Shown: in pieces, positions 1 through 7,595 of the stretch
Position numbering within the stretch: the first letter of the stretch is position 1
How the letters are laid out: each line of letters begins with the position of its first letter
From: Akkermansia muciniphila
GTDB lineage: Bacteria; Verrucomicrobiota; Verrucomicrobiia; Limisphaerales; SXTU01
DNA: 8,471 nt
Reading direction: 5' to 3'
Assembly (NCBI GenBank): GCA_945872195.1
Contig: CAMBZO010000093.1
Span: 1-8,471, forward strand
Made by a program: the position numbers and the translations under genes
Notes under the pieces: model-generated
Database searches by the model: none
The model's input: only the letters and a program-made list of their open reading frames with translations
Told to the model about the DNA's origin: nothing

Positions 1-719
1 GCCGCGCACTTCGCCTCCACCTTGCCCACGCACTCCCAGTTGCACTTCCGCGTCACACGCGCGTCCGCCCGCTCCGGCTTCGCGCGGTTGAAGGGACAGC
101 GGTAGCAATACGGCGACATCACTTGGTCTGTCTTGAAGAGCAGCCCGCCGTAGGCTTTGTGAAAGAGGTCAATGTGCCCAAGGCTCACCGCCCCGACCGT
201 GTCGCCGTGATACGCGCCCGTCAGCGAGAGGAAGCGCGGCTTCGACTTCGGCCCGCGTGTGCGCCGCGTGAACTCGTAGGCCAGCTTCAGTGCGACCTCC
301 ATCGCGGTGGACCCGTCATCGGAGAAGAAAACCTTGGTCAATTGCGAATTGCGAATTGCGAATTGCGAATTTGCCTTCGCGCGCGTGCCGTCACGATTCG
401 CCATTCGCAACTCGCCATTCGCCATTTCGACCAGCTTGGCCGCCAGCAAGCTCGCCGGCTCATTCGCGAAGCCTAGCGCCGAGCTGTGCGCAATCTTCCC
501 GAGCTGCCGCTTCAGCGCCGCGTTGAGCTTCGGATGGTTGTGCCCGTGGAGGTTCGTCCAGATGGAGGAGTTCGCGTCGAGATACTCGCGCCCGTGGACG
601 TCCCGCAGCACCGCGCCCCGGCCCGACGTGATGACAATGGGCTCGCGCCGCAGCCAGTCGCGCATCTGCGTGAACGGATGCCAGACGTGCGCGTGGTCGA
701 GTTGAGCGAGCTTATGCAT
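1..719 (-). CDS. bioA: Adenosylmethionine-8-amino-7-oxononanoate aminotransferase (DAPA synthase), N-terminal part
   Basis: PLP-dependent class III aminotransferase that converts 8-amino-7-oxononanoate (KAPA) to 7,8-diaminononanoate with S-adenosylmethionine as amino donor, in the cytoplasmic biotin pathway. The first 239 codons are present; the C-terminal part, including the catalytic lysine, lies beyond the left edge. The start is ATG 719-717, giving MHKLAQLDHAHVWHPFTQM; the HVWHPFTQM motif at residues 11-19 is a BioA signature. Other family matches are LDANSSIW (48-54), LTKVFFSDDGSTA (127-139), the YHGDT motif and a PYCYRCP Cys-rich stretch before the edge. Residues about 100-126, between LVEMA and LTKVFF, are an extra segment encoded by an inverted heptamer array; most BioA proteins have only a few residues there, and the frame stays open. 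The start overlaps the end of bioF by 8 bp, which suggests translational coupling. There is no classical Shine-Dalgarno, only GGAAA repeats supplied by the junction array. Identity is firm; activity with the insert is unknown. Confidence 0.95.
   Translation of the reverse strand, partial: MHKLAQLDHAHVWHPFTQMRDWLRREPIVITSGRGAVLRDVHGREYLDANSSIWTNLHGHNHPKLNAALKRQLGKIAHSSALGFANEPASLLAAKLVEMANGELRMANRDGTRAKANSQFAIRNSQLTKVFFSDDGSTAMEVALKLAYEFTRRTRGPKSKPRFLSLTGAYHGDTVGAVSLGHIDLFHKAYGGLLFKTDQVMSPYCYRCPFNRAKPERADARVTRKCNWECVGKVEAKCA
340..426. repeat. Inverted pair of heptamer tandem arrays inside bioA
   Basis: On the plus strand, four perfect copies of attgcga occupy 341-368. After a spacer (371-395) come four copies of attcgcc or close variants (396-423), which are the same heptamer in opposite orientation. 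Aligned as an inverted repeat, 340-370 and 396-426 match at 27 of 31 positions, so a long imperfect hairpin is possible. The element lies wholly within bioA and is translated on the minus strand as MANGELRMAN, then a spacer, then NSQFAIRNSQ. Confidence 0.9.
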
Positions 720-1956
720 TTCCGATTTCCGATTTCCGATTCCCGATTTCCGACAGCGCGTCGGCGAGCGTCGCCAAGTCCTCCGCCGTGTGCTCCGCCG
801 AGACGGTGAAGCGCAGCCGGGCCGCGCCGCGTGCCACTGTCGGGAAACGAATCGCCGGCACAAACACCCCCGCCTCGCGCAGCGCGGCGGACAGCACCAC
901 CGCCCGCGCCTCCGCGCCCACGACCACCGGCACAATCGGCGCGCGCACTGCCGACGGCGGGAAGCCTGCGCCGATGAGCACGCGCTTCAACTCTTCGACA
1001 AACCGCCACAGCCGTTGCCGCCGAGTCTCGCCCTCCTGCGATTGGATGATGGCCAACCCCGCCCGCGCCGCCGCCGCGGCCGCCGGCACCGGGGCCGTCG
1101 AGAAAATAAAACTCCGCGCGCGATTCACCAGCAGGTCCACCAGCTTGCGACTCCCGCAAATCGCGCCGCCCGCTGCGCCCACGGCCTTGCCCAGCGTCGC
1201 CATCTGAATCTCGACGCGGCCCGTCAGCTCGAACTCCTCCACCAACCCGCTCCGCTGCGCGCCGAACAGACCCGTCGCGTGCGCCTCGTCCACCATCAGC
1301 CACGCGCCGTGCCGCTCCTTCAGCTCGACGATGTCCCGCAGCGGGGCGAGGCCGCCGTCCATCGAGAAAACGCTTTCGGTCACGACCAGGATTCTTGCTG
1401 ACCGCTGACCGCTGACCGCTCCCTGCTTCCCCGCCCACTTCAGCTTCGCCTCCAAATCGTTCAAGTCGTTATGCCGGAAGACGCGCAGCTTCGCGCCGCA
1501 CAACTTCGCCGCGTCCACGATGCAGGCGTGGACCAACTTGTCCACGATGAGGATGTCACCCTTGCGCAGCAGCGCGACGATGGCTCCCTGTGCCGCTGAA
1601 AAACCGGTGGAAAAAGTCAGCGCCGCCTCCGTGCCCTTGAACGCCGCGAGCGCCTCCTCCAGTTCGTGATGCACCGCCAGCGACCCGCACACGAGCCGCG
1701 ACGCGCCGGAGCCAGCACCGAACTTCTCGACGGCTTTCACGGCTGCTTCCTTGAGCGCCGGATGCTGCGCGAGGCCGAGGTAGTCGTTGGAAGAGAAGTT
1801 CAGCAGCTCACGACCGCCTATGTTTGCCCGAGTGCCCGCCGCCGACTCGACGCGCCGCAGTTCACGTAGCAAGTCCGCCTCGCGCAAGGCGGAGAGCTCG
1901 GCGGTGAGTTGCTGGTTGAAGTCGGTCACGGCGCACAGCGTAACAGCGTGGCGCAT
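712..1956 (-). CDS. bioF: 8-amino-7-oxononanoate synthase (KAPA synthase)
   Basis: PLP-dependent alpha-oxoamine synthase that condenses a pimeloyl thioester with L-alanine, releasing CO2, to give KAPA, the substrate of the BioA encoded next. The 414-residue protein shows SNDYLGL (56-62), GSGASRLVCG (82-91), KLVHACIVD with the likely ring-stacking His143, FSMDGGLAPL (197-206), DEAHATG (223-229) with the PLP-contacting Asp, and TLGKAVG with the Schiff-base Lys257. Near the C-terminus RGAARLRFTVSAEHT matches the family. The bioA neighbour argues for BioF over the related 2-amino-3-ketobutyrate ligase. ATG 1956 is preferred because a GGGAGG lies 10 nt upstream; GTG 1929 (VTDFNQQL) fits the usual family N-terminus but has no ribosome site. 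Two heptamer arrays are translated: residues about 180-187 before RILVVTES, and the last dozen residues. At 414 residues it is longer than typical BioF (about 385), partly through these. Confidence 0.95.
   Translation of the reverse strand: MRHAVTLCAVTDFNQQLTAELSALREADLLRELRRVESAAGTRANIGGRELLNFSSNDYLGLAQHPALKEAAVKAVEKFGAGSGASRLVCGSLAVHHELEEALAAFKGTEAALTFSTGFSAAQGAIVALLRKGDILIVDKLVHACIVDAAKLCGAKLRVFRHNDLNDLEAKLKWAGKQGAVSGQRSARILVVTESVFSMDGGLAPLRDIVELKERHGAWLMVDEAHATGLFGAQRSGLVEEFELTGRVEIQMATLGKAVGAAGGAICGSRKLVDLLVNRARSFIFSTAPVPAAAAAARAGLAIIQSQEGETRRQRLWRFVEELKRVLIGAGFPPSAVRAPIVPVVVGAEARAVVLSAALREAGVFVPAIRFPTVARGAARLRFTVSAEHTAEDLATLADALSEIGNRKSEIGNA
718..752. repeat. Five-copy heptamer array at the bioF/bioA junction
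   Basis: Five tandem copies of atttccg run from 718 to 752; one copy (739-745) has one substitution. On the coding (minus) strand the unit is cggaaat. It encodes the C-terminal tail of BioF (SEIGNRKSEIGN) and at the same time forms the sequence immediately upstream of, and including, the first two bases of the bioA ATG. It is therefore both coding sequence and the only available ribosome-binding region for bioA, with GGAAA or GGGAA blocks every 7 nt. Confidence 0.92.
1397..1420. repeat. Heptamer array inside bioF
   Basis: Three perfect copies of gctgacc plus a further gct span 24 bp (1397-1420). On the coding strand the unit is ggtcagc, read as AVSGQRSA in BioF (residues about 180-187), between the helix ending KWAGKQG and the strand RILVVTES. 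Its 24-bp length keeps the frame. The noncoding strand contains TGA in every copy, while the coding strand has no stop in any frame. Confidence 0.88.
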
Positions 1957-1966
1957 GGCGGCAAAG

Positions 1967-1972
1967 CCTCCC
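1967..1972 (-). promoter_or_regulatory. Ribosome-binding site of bioF
   Basis: GGGAGG on the minus strand, 10 nt before ATG 1956. It is the only clear Shine-Dalgarno sequence in the window and decides the bioF start in favour of ATG over the GTG nine codons further in. Confidence 0.7.
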
Positions 1973-2001
1973 GTGCGAGATGGTGTCAGCGGGGCGCATC
2001 C

Positions 2002-2016
2002 GAAAGCGCCGCTTTC
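2002..2016 (-). other. Short perfect inverted repeat just after the glnS stop
   Basis: Six-base arms gaaagc and gctttc with a 3-nt loop, beginning two bases beyond the glnS stop codon in the 62-bp glnS-bioF gap. It has no following T-run on the minus strand, so it is not a standard intrinsic terminator. It could be a processing or attenuation hairpin, or chance. Confidence 0.35.
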
Positions 2017-2018
2017 CC

Positions 2019-3827
<1,809 letters not shown>

Positions 3828-3900
3828 TCGATGCGGGCGGGACGGTAGCAAAGGCGTTCCGCGTGACGAAAGAGGATTCCCCGGGCCTCAATGAAAAGGC

Positions 3901-3959
3901 CGCGAAGGGCGCAACGGGGATTTGCATTGCCAGCCTCTGCGTCCTTCGCGCCCTTCGCG
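3901..3959. repeat. Inverted nonamer arrays between divergent glnS and ispH
   Basis: Left part on the plus strand: cgcgaaggg and cgcaacggg (3901-3918). Right part read on the minus strand: cgcgaaggg, cgcgaagga, cgcagaggc (3959-3933). The outermost 12 bases, cgcgaagggcgc (3901-3912) and gcgcccttcgcg (3948-3959), are a perfect inverted repeat with a 35-nt spacer. It sits in the 192-bp divergent spacer (3828-4019), where both promoters must lie. I see no convincing -35/-10 pair for either gene. No T-run follows, so it does not look like a terminator. Confidence 0.75.
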
Positions 3960-4019
3960 TCAGGCACCTTCAAAACCAACACTCGACCTCGCCCTGCTCC
4001 GCGCTAGACTAGCTTCGTC

Positions 4020-5249
4020 ATGTCAACGATTGCGCCATCCGCGCCACCGCAGAAAATTAATCTCCGCCGACCCGAGATAATGTCCGCTGTGCAAGCGCAG
4101 GTGGAGTCGCACTACCGCAGCACGCTGGTCGAGCGCATCCGCGCCAACGGCAACGAACTCGCCGCCCCCGGCCTGACCATCAAACTCGCGAAGGAGTTTG
4201 GTTTTTGCTACGGCGTCGAGCGCGCGATTGACCTCGCTTACGCGGCCCGCCGCTCCTTTCCGCCGGAGAAGCCCATCTACCTACTCGGCGAAATCATCCA
4301 CAACCCCGAGGTCAACGACCAGATTCGCAACCTCGGCATCCGCATGCTGGAGAACAAGCCGACGGACGTGGAGATGGCCGTCCTTCAGCGCGAGGACGTG
4401 GTCATCATCCCTGCGTTCGGCACGGAGGTCGCCACGCGGCGCAAGCTGGAGGAAAAGGGCTGCCTGCTCGTGGACACCACCTGCGGCGACGTGATGAGCG
4501 TGTGGAAACGCGTCCGCCAATACTCGAAGGACAGCGTCACGAGCATCATCCACGGCAAGGCCAAGCACGAGGAAACCAAAGCGACGACCTCGCAGGCGAC
4601 GGCCTACGGCGCCGGCCATTACCTCGTCGTGTTCACCCTCGGCGAGACGGATTACGTCTGCGACTACATCTTGCGCGGCGGGGACAAGGTGGAGTTTCTG
4701 GAGAAGTTCAAGGGCGCTTACTCGCCTGGATTTGACCCTGACCTCCACCTGCTGGCCGTGGGCGTGGCGAATCAAACGACGATGTTGCGCGGCGAGACCG
4801 AGGAAGTGCAGCGCCGCTTCAAGGCCGCGATGGAAAAGAAACACGGCACGGAGAAGCTGCCTGACCACTTCCGCTTCTTCGACACGATCTGCGGCGCGAC
4901 TCAGGACCGGCAGGACGCGCTGGAAAAGCTGCTTCACACCAAGCTCGACCTGCTGCTGGTGGTGGGCGGCTACAACTCGTCGAACACGTCGCACCTCGCC
5001 GAGATGGGCGAGCAGGTGCTGCCGACCTACTTCATCAAGAACGCCGCGAAGATGGAGTCCGCCGCGCTCATCCGGCACTGGAACCAGCACACGCACGTCG
5101 AAGAGACGACACCGAGTTGGCTGCCCGCCGGCACCATCACCGTGGGCATCACCGCTGGCGCGAGCTGCCCGAACAACCTGATCGAGGACACCATTAGGCG
5201 GCTCTTCGAGCTGCGCGGGATCGCGGTGCAAGAGTTGCTGGCAAATTGA
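4020..5249 (+). CDS. ispH: 4-hydroxy-3-methylbut-2-enyl diphosphate reductase, long type
   Basis: Iron-sulfur enzyme of the last MEP-pathway step: it reduces HMBPP to IPP and DMAPP, the isoprenoid precursors, in the cytosol. The three cluster-ligating cysteines are Cys63 (FGFCYGVERA), Cys155 (VDTTCGDVMS) and Cys291 (FDTICGATQD). Substrate-contacting motifs are EIIHNPEVN (His94), HGKAKHEETKAT (His183 and Glu185), GGYNSSNTSHL (317-326) and ITAGASCPNN (377-386). At 409 residues, with about 50 residues before the core, it is the long form seen in cyanobacteria, plants and some other bacteria rather than the E. coli form (316). PAFGTE (131-136) has Phe where E. coli has active-site His74, as in other long forms as I recall them. 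ATG 4020 gives the longest frame; ATG 4080 (MSAVQAQVES) is an alternative, and neither has a Shine-Dalgarno. dgt follows after 104 bp on the same strand. Confidence 0.96.
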   Translation: MSTIAPSAPPQKINLRRPEIMSAVQAQVESHYRSTLVERIRANGNELAAPGLTIKLAKEFGFCYGVERAIDLAYAARRSFPPEKPIYLLGEIIHNPEVNDQIRNLGIRMLENKPTDVEMAVLQREDVVIIPAFGTEVATRRKLEEKGCLLVDTTCGDVMSVWKRVRQYSKDSVTSIIHGKAKHEETKATTSQATAYGAGHYLVVFTLGETDYVCDYILRGGDKVEFLEKFKGAYSPGFDPDLHLLAVGVANQTTMLRGETEEVQRRFKAAMEKKHGTEKLPDHFRFFDTICGATQDRQDALEKLLHTKLDLLLVVGGYNSSNTSHLAEMGEQVLPTYFIKNAAKMESAALIRHWNQHTHVEETTPSWLPAGTITVGITAGASCPNNLIEDTIRRLFELRGIAVQELLAN

Positions 5250-5264
5250 GTTTGGCAGGGGAAT

Positions 5265-5347
5265 GGGTTTAAAAGTTTTCCAAGCTCTGATGTGTCCGAC
5301 CCACTTGTCCCGCTCTTCAACCCTTAAACTCTTCAACCCTTAAACCC
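5265..5347. repeat. Octamer array and inverted partner in the ispH-dgt gap
   Basis: A 16-bp sequence, ctcttcaacccttaaa, occurs twice in direct tandem (5313-5328 and 5329-5344). Each copy is itself two related octamers (ctcttcaa, cccttaaa). The array ends in ccc, so ttaaaccc (5340-5347) is an inverted partner of gggtttaa at 5265-5272, shortly after the ispH stop. The array ends six bases before the dgt ATG, so it forms the dgt 5' leader, which has no Shine-Dalgarno. Confidence 0.75.
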
Positions 5348-5353
5348 GCCCCC

Positions 5354-6547
5354 ATGCCCTGCACCCGTGCAGAACTTGAATCTCGCGAACGCCAGTTCCT
5401 CGCCACGTTCGCCCAGTTCTCCGCTGACACGCGCGGGCGCAAGCACAAGGAAACGCCGCCCGAGTGGCGCACCCATTTCCAGCGCGACCGCGACCGCATC
5501 ATCCATTCACGCGCGTTTCGCCGGCTGGAATACAAGACGCAAGTCTTCCTCAACGGCACCGGCGACCACCTCCGCACCCGGCTCACGCACACGATGGAAG
5601 TCGCCGGCATCGCCCGGAACATCGCGCGCGCGCTGCGGCTCAACGAGGACTTGACCGAGGCCATCGCCCTCGCGCACGACCTCGGCCATTCGCCCTTCGG
5701 ACACACGGGCGAGGAGACGCTCGACCGGCTCATGCGCAAGCACGGTGGCTTCGAGCACAACCGCCATAGCCTCCGCGTCGTCGAGGAGCTGGAGCAGAAG
5801 TATCCTGGGTTCCCCGGCCTGAATCTCTCGTGGGAAGTCCGCGAGGGATTGGTGAAGCACTACTCCGCCTACGACCACCCCAGCAAACGCCCTGGCTTCG
5901 ACGCGAAATCTTCATCCCTTGAAGCGCAGGTTGCCAACCTTGCGGACGAAATCGCCTACTACAGCCACGACCTCGATGACGGGCTCGATGCAGGATTGCT
6001 CTCTGAGACAAAGCTCCGTCGGGACGTGAAGCTCTGGGCCGAGGCTGCGCGCCGAACGAAGCGCGCACACGGTGAACTGCCGGACGAGTGTCGCCGCTAC
6101 TTCATCATCCGCTGCCTGATTGATGATCACGTCCGCGACGTGGTGGAGACGAGCGAGGCCAGCATCGCGGCCGCCGGAGTGAAGTCAGCCGATGCCGTGC
6201 GCTTGCATGCGAAGCCACTTATCCGCTACAGCGACGCGCGGCGGAAGCTGAACTTGGAGCTGCGGAAATACCTCTACCAAAATCTCTACTTGAGCGATGC
6301 CGTCCACGAGCCGCACGTGCGCGCGACGAAGATGCTGGAAGAACTGTTCCACCACCTGCTCAAGCACCGCGCCAATAACGATGAGTGGACGCGCAAGAGG
6401 GCGAAGAAGGAAGGCTGGCCGCGCGCGGTGTGTGATTACGTCGCGGGGATGACCGACCGATTCGCGATGGAGGAACACCAGCGGTTACTCAGTCAAAGCG
6501 GACCCTTTTTCAGGGATTCAAGTCTCGCCAAGGTGCATTCCAGATGA
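5354..6547 (+). CDS. dgt: Deoxyguanosinetriphosphate triphosphohydrolase-like HD-domain protein (dNTPase)
   Basis: Cytoplasmic hydrolase that cleaves dNTPs (classically dGTP) to the deoxynucleoside and triphosphate, helping to control nucleotide pools. The 397-residue protein begins with the family's ERQFLATFAQFSADTRGRKH and has DRDRIIHSRAFRRLEYKTQV (45-64). HD-superfamily metal ligands are His79 in RLTHTMEV, His108-Asp109 in LAHDLGHSPFGHTGE, and Asp198 in LADEIAY. His117 and Glu120 match the proposed catalytic pair of Dgt. FEHNRHSLRV (133-142) is also typical. Its length matches the short dGTPase-like class, not the 505-residue E. coli Dgt. The core ends about MTDRFAMEEHQRLL; the last 18 residues (SQSGPFF...KVHSR) are unlike the usual short tail, and most of them lie in the 38-bp overlap with the convergent pseudopilin gene. 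ATG 5354 has no Shine-Dalgarno. Nucleotide preference cannot be read from sequence. Confidence 0.92.
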   Translation: MPCTRAELESRERQFLATFAQFSADTRGRKHKETPPEWRTHFQRDRDRIIHSRAFRRLEYKTQVFLNGTGDHLRTRLTHTMEVAGIARNIARALRLNEDLTEAIALAHDLGHSPFGHTGEETLDRLMRKHGGFEHNRHSLRVVEELEQKYPGFPGLNLSWEVREGLVKHYSAYDHPSKRPGFDAKSSSLEAQVANLADEIAYYSHDLDDGLDAGLLSETKLRRDVKLWAEAARRTKRAHGELPDECRRYFIIRCLIDDHVRDVVETSEASIAAAGVKSADAVRLHAKPLIRYSDARRKLNLELRKYLYQNLYLSDAVHEPHVRATKMLEELFHHLLKHRANNDEWTRKRAKKEGWPRAVCDYVAGMTDRFAMEEHQRLLSQSGPFFRDSSLAKVHSR

Positions 6548-7403
6548 CGGGCGCACCATTGATTGCTTCGCCCGTGGCGGCTGTGCCTCCCGACATCCTG
6601 GCTCCATTTGTGACAGCAGACTTCTTGACGAATTCCGCGTGGCCTTCGATGAAGGTGATGTTGCCACCGGTCTTGGAGTGCCGACTCGCAAAGCTGCGGT
6701 AGCGGTTTGCCGGATTCACTGAGTTGAAGGTATTCGAGGTGCCAAGAATATTCGGCTCGTAGTTTGGGCTAAAGGAGGTGTCATACATCAGAACGGTCTG
6801 AACGGGTTTGTTATAATTAATCAACCGGGGCATATCGGGAAAGGCCAGGTTGGTGTTCCCGTTGCCACCCGGCTTTTGCTTTAGGTCAATATTGAACCCC
6901 CAACTGAAAAAGCCATACTGGCCGCCATTGCTAAGAATCGAGTCATCAGAACTATCGAATCGCGCACTCGGGCATTGCCAGACTTTACCCGATGGGTTGC
7001 CCGGGAACGGCAAGCTTTGCTTGTTAGCTGCGATAGTGGGAGTCCCGGGCGAAACCCAGTATGACGAAAGTGGTTGCAGGCTCATGACCCTCGGCAACAA
7101 GTTAAACCATGCCGCAGTATCGCTTGGATTTGCGTTCGCTCCAGCGGCTCCATACGTGCCATCGGCACCCATGCCATCTCGAGGCAGCTTGTCGTCGTTA
7201 TCTGAGGTGTATAATTGGATGCCAAGTCCCCACTGTTTAGCGTTGCTGAGACAGGAAGCCTGTTTCGCCTTGTCTTTCGCCTGTGCCAGCGCCGGCAGCA
7301 GCATGCCCGCGAGAATCGCGATGATGGCGATGACCACGAGCAGTTCGATGAGCGTGAAGGCTTCACTGAATCTGCCGCGGAGGGTGTTAGCGGGCTGTTT
7401 CAT
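6510..7403 (-). CDS. Prepilin-type protein with N-terminal methylation motif and H-X9-DG-like C-terminus
   Basis: A secreted or surface pseudopilin of the large family in Verrucomicrobia, Planctomycetes and Lentisphaerae; individual functions are mostly unknown. The 297-residue product starts MKQPANTLRGRFSEA, then FTLIELLVVIAIIAILAG, the class III leader and hydrophobic stalk. Cleavage is expected between Ala15 and Phe16, with Glu20 at mature position 5; Ala replaces the usual Gly at -1. The stalk helix continues through MLLPALAQAKDKAKQASCLSNAKQWG. The C-terminal RHSKTGGNITFIEGHAEFVKK (241-261) resembles the H-X9-DG motif but is H-X10-EG. No assembly genes (GspE/PilB, prepilin peptidase) are nearby, so it is a stand-alone gene. 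Composition differs from its neighbours: 84 of 180 bases at 6781-6960 are G or C (47%), against 65% in a 60-base sample of dgt. No Shine-Dalgarno precedes the ATG. It converges on dgt with a 38-bp overlap. Confidence 0.9.
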   Translation of the reverse strand: MKQPANTLRGRFSEAFTLIELLVVIAIIAILAGMLLPALAQAKDKAKQASCLSNAKQWGLGIQLYTSDNDDKLPRDGMGADGTYGAAGANANPSDTAAWFNLLPRVMSLQPLSSYWVSPGTPTIAANKQSLPFPGNPSGKVWQCPSARFDSSDDSILSNGGQYGFFSWGFNIDLKQKPGGNGNTNLAFPDMPRLINYNKPVQTVLMYDTSFSPNYEPNILGTSNTFNSVNPANRYRSFASRHSKTGGNITFIEGHAEFVKKSAVTNGARMSGGTAATGEAINGAPVIWNAPWRDLNP

Positions 7404-7556
7404 TGGGTTGGTGGTTGGGTGTTCGCGGGCGTCAAAATCGTGACCCGTAGTATTTGGAACCTAGTCATGCGATCCCGCGTCCGCAAGGGCCGTTTCGTTA
7501 CGGGACTGTTAAACTTGTTTGGAATTTCCGTGGGCTGCCGCCCGCCGCACGCGGCG

Positions 7557-7586
7557 TTGACACGGAGGGCGGGAAAAAGCTCTACT
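7557..7586 (+). promoter_or_regulatory. Possible sigma-70-type promoter of the SH3 protein gene
   Basis: TTGACA (7557-7562), 18 nt, then TCTACT (7581-7586; four of six matches to TATAAT). Transcription would start near 7593, three bases before the ATG, giving a nearly leaderless mRNA, in keeping with the missing Shine-Dalgarno. A short inverted repeat, cgccgc and gcggcg (7543-7548, 7551-7556), abuts the -35 box. The rest of the 192-bp divergent spacer (7404-7595) shows nothing I can name; no clear promoter for the pseudopilin gene is visible. Confidence 0.3.
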
Positions 7587-7595
7587 GGCGTGACT

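Noticed and set aside
340..426. CRISPR array or intrinsic terminator
   Set aside because: Units are 7 bp without unique spacers, and the hairpin lies inside an open coding sequence without a T-run.
512..1438. 308-codon minus-strand frame overlapping bioF and bioA
   Set aside because: Gly/Arg-rich out-of-frame reading of both genes without a recognisable domain.
3828..3851. TTG start adding eight residues to GlnRS
   Set aside because: No ribosome site, a rare start codon, and the added residues have no family match; ATG 3827 is simpler.
3828..4019. Promoters for glnS and ispH
   Set aside because: They must lie here, but no -35/-10 pair of acceptable match and spacing was found, so none is annotated.
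4281..5336. 351-codon open frame on the minus strand opposite ispH
   Set aside because: His/Arg/Val-rich shadow typical of GC-rich third positions; ispH on the plus strand is complete and well supported.
6850..7443. 197-codon plus-strand frame opposite the pseudopilin gene
   Set aside because: No domain; the minus frame has the complete prepilin leader and C-terminal motif.
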